In this document: positions 53,170 through 61,332 of the stretch, in pieces
Position numbering within the stretch: the stretch's first letter is position 1
How the letters are laid out: each line of letters opens with the position of its first letter
NCBI GenBank assembly: GCA_021325365.1
Contig: JAJPHF010000147.1
Span: 4,076-68,075 of the forward strand
From: Pseudomonadota bacterium
GTDB taxonomy: Bacteria > Chloroflexota > UBA6077 > JAJPHF01
DNA length: 64,000 nt
Direction of reading: 5' to 3'
Made by a program: the position numbers and the translations under genes
The notes under the pieces: generated by a model
The model's input: only the letters and a program-made list of their open reading frames with translations
Database searches by the model: none
What the model was told of the DNA's origin: nothing

Positions 53170-53628
53170 ATGAGCGGGGCGGTGCGGACGCAGGGCCGAA
53201 GCCGGTGGGTCTGGCGAGACCGGCGGCGTGCCGCGCTCGTCGTCTGCGCGGTAGTGATGGTGGCTCTGGGCTGGCCCGGCGCTCCGGCGCGCGCGCAAGG
53301 CCCAACCGTGGTCGTGGAGCAGGTGCTGGCCGCGGGCGCCGGCGGGCTCGTGAGTGCGCCTCTGGATCCCTCACGGCGTTATAGCCTGCTGGTCCTCGCG
53401 GCGCCCGACGGCGCGCCCTTCCATGGCAGCTACTCGCAGAACTGGTTCGCCCGCGACGGCGCCCGTCGCGCGGGCAGCAGCGATGGCCCACTTAGCGGGC
53501 GGGCGCCCTGGGAGCAGGAGCTGCAGCCGCCCGCGCCGGCCCTCGCGCAATGGACGTTCGCCGCCGGGCTCTGGAACGACGGCACCACCTCGCTCGTCGT
53601 TCGCATCCTCGACCACGGGCCGCGCTAG
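53170..53628 (+). CDS. Small secreted protein of unknown function
   Basis: 152 residues from ATG 53170. Signal peptide: basic RDRRR then ALVVCAVVMVALGWPG and ARA-Q cleavage. The mature domain is beta-rich: VVVEQVLAAGAGGLVSAPLDPSRRYSLLVLAAPDG, split by turns, then QWTFAAGLWNDGTTSLVVRILDHG. It resembles a small carbohydrate-binding or jelly-roll fold in composition, but I recognise no family. Confidence 0.6.
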   Translation: MSGAVRTQGRSRWVWRDRRRAALVVCAVVMVALGWPGAPARAQGPTVVVEQVLAAGAGGLVSAPLDPSRRYSLLVLAAPDGAPFHGSYSQNWFARDGARRAGSSDGPLSGRAPWEQELQPPAPALAQWTFAAGLWNDGTTSLVVRILDHGPR

Positions 53629-53844
53629 CGTCGGACCCGGCGCTCGGTCGCCACTCCACGCGGCTCGGTCTTCCCCCGCTCGGCACCACGCGTCGTGCCG
53701 TATACCGACCGCGCCAAGAGCCGAACCCGCTTGTGCCACGTGGTAGAGTGTTCTCATGGAGGCGACCCGGCCGACTGGCGGCAGGCTGTCAACTCGTCGG
53801 TGGTGGCCCGCCAGGCGATAACACATACGAACTAAGGACGCGTC

Positions 53845-54024
53845 ATGCAGTGCGAGGGCTGCGGGACGGAGATGACCGTCGAGGGGTCGCGCCCGGACGG
53901 CGTCGCACGGGACGAGCCGATCAAGTGGAAATGTCCACGGTGCGCGAGCTGGTGCCTGGCGGACGAGCACGACGAGGTGTACATGGCCGCCTGGCTGCTG
54001 GAAGGGCGCGAGTGGCCGCGCTGA
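53845..54024 (+). CDS. Small zinc-ribbon protein (59 residues)
   Basis: ATG 53845 with AAGGAC at 7 nt; 59 residues to TGA 54022-54024. Two Cys pairs, C-E-G-C (residues 3-6) and C-P-R-C (30-33), plus Cys37, form a zinc-ribbon. The acidic C-terminal half (DEHDEVYMAAWLLEG) is probably helical. Very short, so it is easily missed. It lies just upstream of the primary sigma factor gene and may be a small regulator. Confidence 0.65.
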   Translation: MQCEGCGTEMTVEGSRPDGVARDEPIKWKCPRCASWCLADEHDEVYMAAWLLEGREWPR

Positions 54025-54086
54025 TGGGCTGAGCGCGACCGCAAACGGGCTTGCTCGGGGCGCCGCGCCCGGTCGCGATCGGGGCG

Positions 54087-54115
54087 TTGCGCGCCGACCC
54101 TTGTGGTATTATTAG
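54087..54115 (+). promoter_or_regulatory. Promoter of rpoD
   Basis: TTGCGC (54087-54092), 17-bp spacer, TATTAG (54110-54115). An overlapping extended -10, TGGTATTAT, lies at 54104-54112. Predicted leader about 150 nt. Confidence 0.5.
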
Positions 54116-54270
54116 ACGGGCTACCAACCCCAGCCCACGAGGACAGTAACTCACCGTACCGTCGACCGCCCGTGGGGCGCCGCCGGTGGCGGTTCCGGGT
54201 CGGCGCCCTGGCGCCCGTGCTCTGGCCGCGGCTGCCCCGGCAGGAGCGACCCCGAGCGGGAGGAGCAGGC

Positions 54271-55536
54271 ATGGTAGATCCTCTGGCGCACCGCCCGTCC
54301 GCGCCCGAGATCGACGAGTTGGTGGACAAGGCGCACGAGTCTGGGTCCGTGACGCCGGAAGAGATCGCGCGGACGGCCGCGGAGATCGGCGTCACCGCGC
54401 CGCAGGTGTGGCGCGAGCTGGAGAACCGCGGTGTGCCGTTGCCTGGCGGCACGCTCAATGGCGAGCACGATCCCGAGGAGCTCGAAGAGGTCGACGCGGC
54501 CGAGGACGAAGACGAGCTCGAGCCCGCGCATCTGGGAACGCCGGAGATCGAGGAGGACCTGCGCCCGGCACCCTTGATGGCTGCCGCCGAGTCGCTTGGC
54601 GAACACCCGCACGCTGAAGAAACCGTCGACGTTCCCGATGCGCCCGCCGCGATCTACCTGCGTGATATCAGCCGGGTAAGCCTGCTGACGGCCCAGCAAG
54701 AAGTCTCGCTGGCCAAGGAGATCGAGCAGGGCAACGAAGCCGCCGAGCTATTACGTCAGTTGCCGGCCGAGTCCAAGGAGGGCACCGATCTAATCGAGCG
54801 CCACCAGATCGGTAAAGAGGCACGACGGCAGCTCACCGAGGCCAATCTCCGCTTGGTGGTCTCTGTCGCCCGCAAGTACATGGGGCGCGGCCTCCCGCTG
54901 CTCGACCTGATCCAAGAGGGCAACATCGGCCTCCAGCGCGCGGTGGAAAAGTACGATTACCGCAAGGGCTATCGCTTCAGCACCTACGCCTACTGGTGGA
55001 TTCGCCAGGCTGTCACGCGGGCCATCGCCGACCAAGCGCGCACGATTCGCGTGCCCGTTCACATGATTGAGCTGATTGGCGATGTCTACCGGGTGAGCCG
55101 CGATCTTCAGCAGGAGTTGGGGCGCGAGCCGGAGCCAGATGAGATCGCGCAGGAGATGGGCACCTCGGCAGAGAAGGTACGCCAGATCATCCGGGCGGCC
55201 CGGCAGCCCATCTCCCTGGAGACTCCGGTCGGCGAGGAGGAAGAAAGCACCCTCGCCGATTTTATTGCCGACCGTGCCGCCCGGGCTCCCGCCGAGGCCG
55301 CCGCCCAGGAGTTATTGAAGGAGCACGTCGAGGACGCGCTGCAGCAGCTTAGCGAGCGGGAGCGTGCCGTGCTCAAGATGCGCTTCGGGCTGATTGACGG
55401 GCGCGACCGGACGCTCGGGGAGATCGGTGAGGAGCTTGGCGTCAGCCGCGAGCGGGTGCGGCAGATCGAGGCCGAGGCGCTGGCGAAGCTGCGCCAGCCA
55501 AAGCTCCGGGCGAAGCTGCGCGAATATCTAGAGTAG
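54271..55536 (+). CDS. rpoD: Primary sigma factor RpoD/SigA
   Basis: 421 residues from ATG 54271 with GGGAGGAG upstream; a longer frame start was rejected. Region 1.1-like N-terminus ([24 protein letters not shown]), acidic linker, region 1.2 ([22 protein letters not shown]), region 2 with [30 protein letters not shown] and [17 protein letters not shown] (2.3-2.4), region 3 and region 4 with the [25 protein letters not shown]. Gives the housekeeping promoter specificity matching the TTG-N17-TATAAT promoters seen in this window. Confidence 0.97.
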   Translation: MVDPLAHRPSAPEIDELVDKAHESGSVTPEEIARTAAEIGVTAPQVWRELENRGVPLPGGTLNGEHDPEELEEVDAAEDEDELEPAHLGTPEIEEDLRPAPLMAAAESLGEHPHAEETVDVPDAPAAIYLRDISRVSLLTAQQEVSLAKEIEQGNEAAELLRQLPAESKEGTDLIERHQIGKEARRQLTEANLRLVVSVARKYMGRGLPLLDLIQEGNIGLQRAVEKYDYRKGYRFSTYAYWWIRQAVTRAIADQARTIRVPVHMIELIGDVYRVSRDLQQELGREPEPDEIAQEMGTSAEKVRQIIRAARQPISLETPVGEEEESTLADFIADRAARAPAEAAAQELLKEHVEDALQQLSERERAVLKMRFGLIDGRDRTLGEIGEELGVSRERVRQIEAEALAKLRQPKLRAKLREYLE

Positions 55537-55550
55537 AGGACAAGGAGTCG

Positions 55551-55596
55551 GAGATCGGGGCTACGATACGCAGCTCGTCGGCCGATCTCTATTATT
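55551..55596 (+). terminator. Candidate rpoD terminator
   Basis: GAGATCGG (55551-55558), 23-nt loop, CCGATCTC (55582-55589) then TATTATT. 8-bp stem and T-rich run directly after rpoD and before the convergent zinc-finger gene. Confidence 0.5.
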
Positions 55597-55616
55597 CCCT
55601 GCCCCGGGCCCCCCGC

Positions 55617-55883
55617 TCACGCGCCTGCCCGCATGCGTTGGCGCTGGCGGTCGGCGCGGGCAGCGTTCACCAGCGCGGCGGCCTCGCGCGGGCTCAAGGT
55701 CTGCGCGTCGTCGAGGTACACAGGGCCGCCACAGCGGCTGCAGCGGCGTGCGGCCTTCCCCGACTGGACGTCACCATCGGTCGGCCTGAAGGCGAGGACG
55801 CGATCCGGGTGTGAGGTATCGGTGATCACCTCGCCTGTGACGTAGCCGCAATAATAACACTTGAGATCAGCGCTAATCAGCAT
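55617..55883 (-). CDS. Small zinc-finger protein
   Basis: 88 residues from ATG 55883 with AGGAG at 8 nt. Two Cys pairs: CYYC near residues 9-12 and CSRC near 48-51, framing a beta-rich segment (VTGEVITDTSHPDRVLAFRP), then a basic helix (SPREAAALVNAARADRQRQR). Zinc-ribbon fold likely. No family assigned. Lies convergent to rpoD and divergent from rpsP. Confidence 0.7.
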   Translation of the reverse strand: MLISADLKCYYCGYVTGEVITDTSHPDRVLAFRPTDGDVQSGKAARRCSRCGGPVYLDDAQTLSPREAAALVNAARADRQRQRMRAGA

Positions 55884-56049
55884 CGTCTGCTCCTGCTCTG
55901 GCGTCCACTCCGTTTCGGGGGCTGACCGGCCCGTGGCGGCCCCCTTGCCGCCGAGCAACTGTGTTGACCGCTGTTTGCAAGGTATGTGCCACGGCTGTGA
56001 CGCGCGTCTCGCCGTGGCCGCCACGTCGCGGTGGCCCGCGCGCGTGCGG

Positions 56050-56055
56050 TATAAT
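56050..56055 (+). promoter_or_regulatory. -10 element upstream of rpsP
   Basis: Perfect TATAAT about 95 nt before rpsP; no clear -35 at 16-18 bp. The only candidate promoter for the ribosomal/recombination gene run. Confidence 0.5.
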
Positions 56056-56149
56056 GCCGTATTCGCCGCTGTAGGTAACACGGGATCATCGTGCGGGCCG
56101 GCCCGCGCCAGGCGTCTGATCCGGTGGTCCCCACTGTAAGGAAGCAGGT

Positions 56150-56725
56150 ATGTTGCGAATTCGCCTGCGCCGCACGGGCGCTAAGAAGAAGCCGACCTAT
56201 CGGGTGGTCGTGGCCGACGCCCGCGCCCCCCGCGACGGCGCGTTTCTGGACATCTTGGGGCACTACAACCCGCGCACCGAGCCGTCGACCGTAGTGATCG
56301 ACGCGGCCAAGGCTCAGCGTTGGTTGGCGAATGGGGCCCAGCCGAGCGACCGCGTGGCGCGGCTGTTCAAGCGCGAGGGCATCGCGGGCGATGGCGCCGT
56401 GGCCGCCGCCGCAGCCCCGGCTGCCGAAAGTGTCGCCGAGGCCGAGGCCGCGCCAACGCGAGCCCGCGCCCGCCGCGCCGCGGCGCCGGCCGAGCCCGCC
56501 CCCCCAACGCCAAGCGCAAGCGTAGCCGGCACCGAAGCGCCGGCCGAGGCAGCCGAGGGGTCGGCGACTGGTGCGGCCGCCGAGGATGCGGCGGCCGCCA
56601 AGCGCCCCGCGCGCCGCCGCGCCACTGGGCAGGGTGAAGGCGCGGAGCCGGTGGAGAGCGCCGAAGGCGAGTCCAGCGCGGGCGTACCGTCGTTGGACCG
56701 CGCGGCCACGAAGGAAGAGGCGTAG
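56150..56725 (+). CDS. rpsP: 30S ribosomal protein S16 with long C-terminal extension
   Basis: 191 residues; the S16 core ([26 protein letters not shown], split; [34 protein letters not shown]) fills residues 1-80. Typical S16 has 80-90 residues, so about 105 extra Ala/Glu/Pro/Arg-rich residues are added and are likely disordered on the ribosome surface. AAGGAAG precedes the ATG. First gene of the rpsP-khpA-rimM group. Confidence 0.95.
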   Translation: MLRIRLRRTGAKKKPTYRVVVADARAPRDGAFLDILGHYNPRTEPSTVVIDAAKAQRWLANGAQPSDRVARLFKREGIAGDGAVAAAAAPAAESVAEAEAAPTRARARRAAAPAEPAPPTPSASVAGTEAPAEAAEGSATGAAAEDAAAAKRPARRRATGQGEGAEPVESAEGESSAGVPSLDRAATKEEA

Positions 56726-56729
56726 CGGG

Positions 56730-56957
56730 GTGAAAGAGCTCGTCGAATACGTGGCGCGCGGCCTGGTGGAGCATCCCGACCGGGTGAGCGTCGTGGAGAT
56801 CCCAGAAGGGGGCGGGCTCATCTACGAGCTGGAAGTCGCGCCCGAGGATATGGGGAAGGTGATCGGCCGCCAAGGGCGCATGATCAACGCCCTCCGCACG
56901 CTCGTCAAGGCGGCCGCCGTGCGGCGCGGCGTGCGCGTCAACGTGGAGGTCGTCTGA
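56730..56957 (+). CDS. khpA: KH-domain RNA-binding protein KhpA
   Basis: 75 residues from GTG 56730, 4 nt after rpsP. Single KH domain with GKVIGRQGRMINALRTLV, the GxxG RNA-binding loop. Short global RNA-binding protein, usually encoded between rpsP and rimM as here. Longer frames upstream are out of frame with rpsP and not used. Confidence 0.92.
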   Translation: MKELVEYVARGLVEHPDRVSVVEIPEGGGLIYELEVAPEDMGKVIGRQGRMINALRTLVKAAAVRRGVRVNVEVV

Positions 56958-57061
56958 GTCGCCCCGGCGGAGCTGAGGACCAGGGGCCAGGGGCCGAGAG
57001 CCAGGACTCAGCGCCCGAGCTGTCTCCTCCCCCAGCCCCCAGCCCTCAGCCGCCCGGCTTC

Positions 57062-57547
57062 GTGGCCGTCGCCCGCGTGCTCGCGCCCCACGGCATTCGG
57101 GGCGAGGTGAAGTGCGCGGTGCTCACCGACTTTCCGCGTCGCTTTGCCGCGACTGCCCGCGTGTACCTCGGCCCGCAGCGGCAACCCTTCGCCGTGCAGC
57201 GCGCGCGCCTGCAAGGCCACTTCGTCCTGCTCAAGCTTGACGGGCTCGACTCCCGCGACGACGCGGAACGCTGGCGCAATGCCATCGTCCAGGTGCCGGC
57301 CGCGGAGCGCGTGCGTCTGCCTCGTGGGCACTATTTCTGGGAGGACGTCATCGGCCTGGAGGTTCGTGACGAGGCTGGGACGCATCTGGGGCGGGTACGC
57401 GATATCCTACAGACAGGCGCGAACGACGTCTACGTAGTAGACACGCAGCCCGGCGAGCTGCTCATTCCGGCAATCAAAGACGTGGTAAAGCGCATCGATC
57501 CGGCGAAGGGCGAGATGACGGTACGGCTGCTAGAGGGAATGCGGTAG
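57062..57547 (+). CDS. rimM: 16S rRNA processing protein RimM
   Basis: 161 residues from GTG 57062. N-terminal RimM beta-barrel (ARVLAPHGIRGEVKCAVLTDFP) and C-terminal PRC-barrel (YFWEDVIGLEVRDEAGTHLG, ANDVYVVDTQPGELLIPAI). Binds S19 during 30S head maturation. The first 104 nt after khpA are low-complexity and no better start is in frame; the PGF codons just before GTG resemble a RimM N-terminus, so the true start may be non-canonical and slightly upstream. Confidence 0.93.
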   Translation: MAVARVLAPHGIRGEVKCAVLTDFPRRFAATARVYLGPQRQPFAVQRARLQGHFVLLKLDGLDSRDDAERWRNAIVQVPAAERVRLPRGHYFWEDVIGLEVRDEAGTHLGRVRDILQTGANDVYVVDTQPGELLIPAIKDVVKRIDPAKGEMTVRLLEGMR

Positions 57548-57553
57548 GGGCCT

Positions 57554-58402
57554 ATGCGGCGGGTGCGGGTCTATACAACCGAAGCAATCGTTCTCAAGCG
57601 GCACAACCTGGGTGAGGCGGACCGCATCCTCACGCTGTATACACCCGACGAGGGCAAGCTGCGCGCGGTGGCGAAGGGCGTGCGGCGCCCGGCGAGCCGC
57701 CTCGCGGGTCACCTGGAGCTGTTCAGTCTGACGCTGGTGCAGCTTGCCCGCGGCCGCGAGCTGGACGTGGTGGCACAAGCCGAGACGCGCGCCGCGTTCC
57801 GCACCGTCCGCGAAGACCTGGCGCGCACCTCGCAGGCATACTACGCTTTGGAGCTGGTCGACCGTTTTACCCCCGACCGGCTAGAGCACCGCGCGGTGTT
57901 TCACCTGCTGCGCGAGCTGCTGGAGGCACTGGACGCGCCGGCGCCGTCGCCGCTGGCGCTACAGTACTTCACGCTCCACACGCTGGCCGCACTCGGGTAC
58001 CGGCCACAGCTCACGCAATGCGTGCTCTGCCGCGCCGAGATAGTCCCGGGACCCAATTACTTTAGCCAGCCGCTTGGGGGCGTCGCCTGCGTGGCGTGTG
58101 GGCCGAGCGAGCCGACGGCGCAGAGCATACCCGTGAACGTGCTGAAGGTGCTGCGCTTCCTCCAGCGCACGCCGTCGCTCGCGGCGGCGCGATTGGCGGT
58201 GGCCCCAGAGGTGCTGGGCGGCGCCGACGCGGTGCTGCGCGCCTATACCGAGTCGCTGATCGAGCGCCGCCTGCGCACCGGCGAGTTTCTCGACCGCCTA
58301 CGCCTGGACGCGCGCCTGCGCGCCGCCGACCCTGGGCCTGCCGGACCTGTCGTTGCTAAGGCGGCGCCGGTCGAGCTGGCCGCCCCGGGTGCTGGCGCAT
58401 GA
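57554..58402 (+). CDS. recO: DNA repair protein RecO
   Basis: 282 residues. N-terminal OB fold (EAIVLKRHNLGEADRILTLYTPDEGKLRAVAKGVRR, split), helical domain and zinc site (CVLCRAEI ... CVACG). Loads RecA with RecR at gaps. It starts 6 nt after rimM, and its TGA overlaps the dnaX start by 4 bp. Length slightly above the usual 240-260 because of an Ala/Pro-rich tail. Confidence 0.93.
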   Translation: MRRVRVYTTEAIVLKRHNLGEADRILTLYTPDEGKLRAVAKGVRRPASRLAGHLELFSLTLVQLARGRELDVVAQAETRAAFRTVREDLARTSQAYYALELVDRFTPDRLEHRAVFHLLRELLEALDAPAPSPLALQYFTLHTLAALGYRPQLTQCVLCRAEIVPGPNYFSQPLGGVACVACGPSEPTAQSIPVNVLKVLRFLQRTPSLAAARLAVAPEVLGGADAVLRAYTESLIERRLRTGEFLDRLRLDARLRAADPGPAGPVVAKAAPVELAAPGAGA

Positions 58403-60249
58403 TGCTCGAACCTACCGCCCCTGCTCAGCACTCAGCACTCAGCAGTCAGCAAGCGGCAGACCGGCGGGCGCTCTACCTGCGCTGGCGGCCCGGCCGCTTC
58501 GCCGACGTGCTTGGCCAGGAGCACGTTACGCGCACCCTGCGCAATGCCGTGGCGGCCAGCCAGGTCGCCCACGCCTATCTGTTCTGCGGGCCGCGCGGCA
58601 CCGGCAAGACGAGCATCGCGCGCATCCTGTTCAAAGCGATGGCCTGCGAGGCGCCGCAAGACGGCGACGCCTGCGACGCCTGCGACGCTTGTCACGACGT
58701 GGGGAGCGGACGTGCCCTCGATCTAGTCGAGATCGACGCGGCATCGAACCGCGGCATCGACCACATCCGCGATTTGCGCGAGAAGGTGTGGATCTCGCCG
58801 TCGCAGGCCCCGCGCAAAATGTACATCCTCGACGAGGCGCACCAGCTCTCGGCGGCGGCCTGGGACGCGTTCCTGAAGACGCTCGAGGAGCCGCCGCCGC
58901 ACGTCGTGTTCGTGTTGGCGACGACCGAGGTGCACAAGGTGCCGGCGACGATCCTCTCGCGCTGCCAGCGCTTCGACCTCGGCCGCATCGCGCTGAACGA
59001 CCTGGTGGCGCACCTAGGCAAGGTCATCGCGGCCGAGGGGCTCAAGGCCGAGCCGGCGGTCTTGCAGCGGGTGGCGCGGCTGGCGCACGGTGGGGTGCGC
59101 GACGCACTCAGCACCCTCGACCAGCTCGTGGCCTACAGCGGCGACTCGATCACGCTGGCCGCGGCACGCGAGGTGCTGGGGCTGACGGCGGAGGAGTCGC
59201 TGCGGGCGACCGCCGAGGCACTCGCGCGCCACGACGCCCGCGCCGCCCTCGCGGTCGTGGCCCAGCTCGCCCGCGAGGGCGCCGACCTGCGCCAGTTTCT
59301 CGACGATCTCGTCGGCTACCTGCGCGCCCTCCTGCTCGCGCGTCTCGGAGCCAGCGACGTGCTGGCGTTCGAGTTCGGCGCCGACGAGCAAGCCTGGCTG
59401 GAGAGCCAGGCCGGCGCCTGGCAGCCGGCCGCGCTGGTCGCGATGGTGCGGCGGCTGAGCGCCGTGGACCCCAAGGGGCGCGACGCCGGCCAGCTCCAGG
59501 TGCAGCTTGAGCTTGCGCTGCTGGAAACGGCGCTCGACGCCGCGATCGGCCCGGCGTCGGCGGTGCCGGCGGCCGGCGGCAGTATGGCACCTTTCGTGCC
59601 GCCTCGGGACCCCGTGCGCCCGGCGGCCGCGTCTTCCGGCCCGCCACCCCTATCGGCGGTGCGGACCGAGGCCAGCGCGCCGGCTGCACCGGTGAGCGCG
59701 GGCCCCGCCGGCGACCCGGCGACCACGGCAGCCCGAGGAGAGCCCGTGTCGTCCGGCAAGGGGCCGGGTGCAGAGCCGGACGGCGCCGCCCCGGATAGCG
59801 CAAACGGCCGAGTCGCGGCCGCTGCCGAGACCACGGAGGACGGCGCGGCGACGCTGCCCGAGCCCATTCCGCATCCAGCCATTCAGGAAGCGATCGTCCG
59901 CCACCGTTGGGCACAGTTCATGGAGATCGTCGCCACCCAGGTGCCTAAGGCGGGTATCGCGCTGGAGGCGGCGACGCTTGTCGGCCTGCGCGGCGAGGAG
60001 CTGCACCTTGCTTTCACGAACGAGTTTCTGCGGCGTACTATAGAAGAGGACATCGACTGTCGTCGTGCCGTCGAGCAGGTGCTGGCCGCGGAGCTAGGCA
60101 TCGTATGCCGTATCCGCTGCCGTTCGGCCGATGCTTACCAGCCGACCCTGCCGGACGATAGCTTCCTCCAGCAGGCAGTCGAGCTGTTCGGCGCGACGGG
60201 GGTGGAGCGCCTGGGCGCACCGCCCGGCGGAGAGGAGCACGAACCATGA
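58399..60249 (+). CDS. dnaX: DNA polymerase III subunits gamma/tau
   Basis: 616 residues. Clamp-loader ATPase: RPGRFADVLGQEHVTRTL, Walker A GPRGTGKTS, zinc Cys cluster (CEAPQDGDACDACDAC), Walker B YILDEAHQLS, SRC motif ILSRCQRFDLG. Domain III then an Ala/Pro linker and tau-like C-terminal domain (EAIVRHRWAQFMEIVATQ). The N-terminus (about residues 9-18) is encoded by heptamer repeats. ATG overlaps recO, and its stop overlaps ybaB by 4 bp. Confidence 0.95.
   Translation: MMLEPTAPAQHSALSSQQAADRRALYLRWRPGRFADVLGQEHVTRTLRNAVAASQVAHAYLFCGPRGTGKTSIARILFKAMACEAPQDGDACDACDACHDVGSGRALDLVEIDAASNRGIDHIRDLREKVWISPSQAPRKMYILDEAHQLSAAAWDAFLKTLEEPPPHVVFVLATTEVHKVPATILSRCQRFDLGRIALNDLVAHLGKVIAAEGLKAEPAVLQRVARLAHGGVRDALSTLDQLVAYSGDSITLAAAREVLGLTAEESLRATAEALARHDARAALAVVAQLAREGADLRQFLDDLVGYLRALLLARLGASDVLAFEFGADEQAWLESQAGAWQPAALVAMVRRLSAVDPKGRDAGQLQVQLELALLETALDAAIGPASAVPAAGGSMAPFVPPRDPVRPAAASSGPPPLSAVRTEASAPAAPVSAGPAGDPATTAARGEPVSSGKGPGAEPDGAAPDSANGRVAAAAETTEDGAATLPEPIPHPAIQEAIVRHRWAQFMEIVATQVPKAGIALEAATLVGLRGEELHLAFTNEFLRRTIEEDIDCRRAVEQVLAAELGIVCRIRCRSADAYQPTLPDDSFLQQAVELFGATGVERLGAPPGGEEHEP
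58425..58452 (+). repeat. Four 7-bp tandem repeats inside the dnaX start region
   Basis: TCAGCAC, TCAGCAC, TCAGCAG, TCAGCAA in direct succession. They encode part of a non-conserved stretch before the DnaX core. Seven is not a multiple of three, so any change in copy number would shift the frame. Confidence 0.85.
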
Positions 60250-60554
60250 TGGGCGGCCCCAACGCCAAGGCGCTGCGGGACATGCAGAACCGGCTGGCCA
60301 AGATGCAGGAAGAGCTGGCCCAGGCGACCGTGGAGGCGACGGCCGGTGGCGGCGCCGTGAAGGTCGTCATGACCGGCCAGCAGCATGTCCAGGCGGTGAC
60401 GATCGATCCCGCCGCGGTGGACCCCGACGACGTGGAGATGCTGCAAGACCTGATCGTGGCCGCCGTGAACGAGGCGCTCGGCAAGTCGCAAGAGCTGGCC
60501 GCCGGCCAGATGTCGAAGCTCACCGGCGGCATGAAGATTCCCGGGCTGTTCTAA
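60246..60554 (+). CDS. ybaB: YbaB/EbfC nucleoid-associated protein
   Basis: 102 residues; helical start (ALRDMQNRLAKMQEELAQATVE) and beta core (VVMTGQQHVQAVTIDPAAVDPDDVEMLQDLIVAAVNEAL). Binds DNA as a dimer. Overlaps dnaX by 4 bp, the usual dnaX-ybaB-recR order. Confidence 0.95.
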   Translation: MMGGPNAKALRDMQNRLAKMQEELAQATVEATAGGGAVKVVMTGQQHVQAVTIDPAAVDPDDVEMLQDLIVAAVNEALGKSQELAAGQMSKLTGGMKIPGLF

Positions 60555-60572
60555 GCTAGCTGTCAGCATTCA

Positions 60573-60632
60573 GCCGTCAGCGATCAGCAGACGCGGAAGG
60601 AAAGTCGCCGCTGACTGCTGATCGCTGTCGGC
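60573..60632. repeat. Inverted repeat of TCAGC-type heptamers between ybaB and recR
   Basis: GCCGTCAGCGATCAGCAG (60573-60590) pairs with 60615-60632 with one mismatch and a 24-nt loop. Adjacent GTCAGCATTCAGCC units show the same TCAGC heptad theme as inside dnaX. May be a stabilising stem or weak attenuator within the operon. Confidence 0.7.
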
Positions 60633-60651
60633 TCTAGAGAACGAGATTTCC

Positions 60652-61254
60652 ATGCAACTGACCGTCGAGCCGGTGGCGCGTCTGATCGAGGAGTTCGCGA
60701 AGCTCCCGGGCGTCGGGCCGAAGACCGCCCAGCGGCTTACCTTTTACTTGCTGCGCATGCCGCCCGAGACGGCGAAGAGCCTCGGCGAGGCGATCTTGAG
60801 CATGCGCGAGACCGTCATATTCTGCTCGCAGTGCTGGAACATCACGGACGTCGAGCCGTGCGCCATCTGCCGCGCCGACAACCGCGATCGCGGCGTCATC
60901 TGTGTCGTCGAGGAGCCGCTGGACATTCTCGCGCTGGAGCGCACGCGCGGCTACAAGGGCTTGTACCACGTGCTGCACGGGGCGATTCGGCCGCTGGAAG
61001 ACATCATGCCCGACGATTTGAAGATCGCCGAGCTAGAGCGGCGGCTCGAAGGTGGCGGAGTCCGCGAAGTCATCCTGGCGACGAACCCTAGCGTTGAGGG
61101 GGACGCCACGGCGGTCTACATCGCTAAGCGAATCGCGCCGCTGGGCGTGCGGGTGTCGCGGATCGCGCGCGGCCTGCCGGTCGGGGGTGACCTGGAGTAC
61201 GCGGACGAAGTCACTCTGGCCCAGGCCTTGGAGGGGCGCCGGGCCATGCCGTGA
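60652..61254 (+). CDS. recR: Recombination protein RecR
   Basis: 200 residues, full length. HhH ([17 protein letters not shown]), zinc finger ([16 protein letters not shown]), Toprim ([32 protein letters not shown]) and the C-terminal [20 protein letters not shown]. Works with RecO in gap repair. Confidence 0.97.
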   Translation: MQLTVEPVARLIEEFAKLPGVGPKTAQRLTFYLLRMPPETAKSLGEAILSMRETVIFCSQCWNITDVEPCAICRADNRDRGVICVVEEPLDILALERTRGYKGLYHVLHGAIRPLEDIMPDDLKIAELERRLEGGGVREVILATNPSVEGDATAVYIAKRIAPLGVRVSRIARGLPVGGDLEYADEVTLAQALEGRRAMP

Positions 61255-61268
61255 CAGGGGTACACGCG

Positions 61269-61297
61269 TTGCCTTTTCGGGGGTGGTCAAGTATAAT
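61269..61297 (+). promoter_or_regulatory. Sigma-70 promoter of rpsA
   Basis: TTGCCT (61269-61274), exactly 17 bp, TATAAT (61292-61297). The cleanest promoter in the window; leader about 29 nt. Confidence 0.8.
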
Positions 61298-61332
61298 CAC
61301 CCCAATATTCGCCCTGCACTAGGGGGCGCGGG

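Noticed and set aside
53756..53821. A 21-codon leader peptide (ATG 53756) before the zinc-ribbon gene
   Set aside because: Too short, no ribosome binding site and no regulatory codon pattern.
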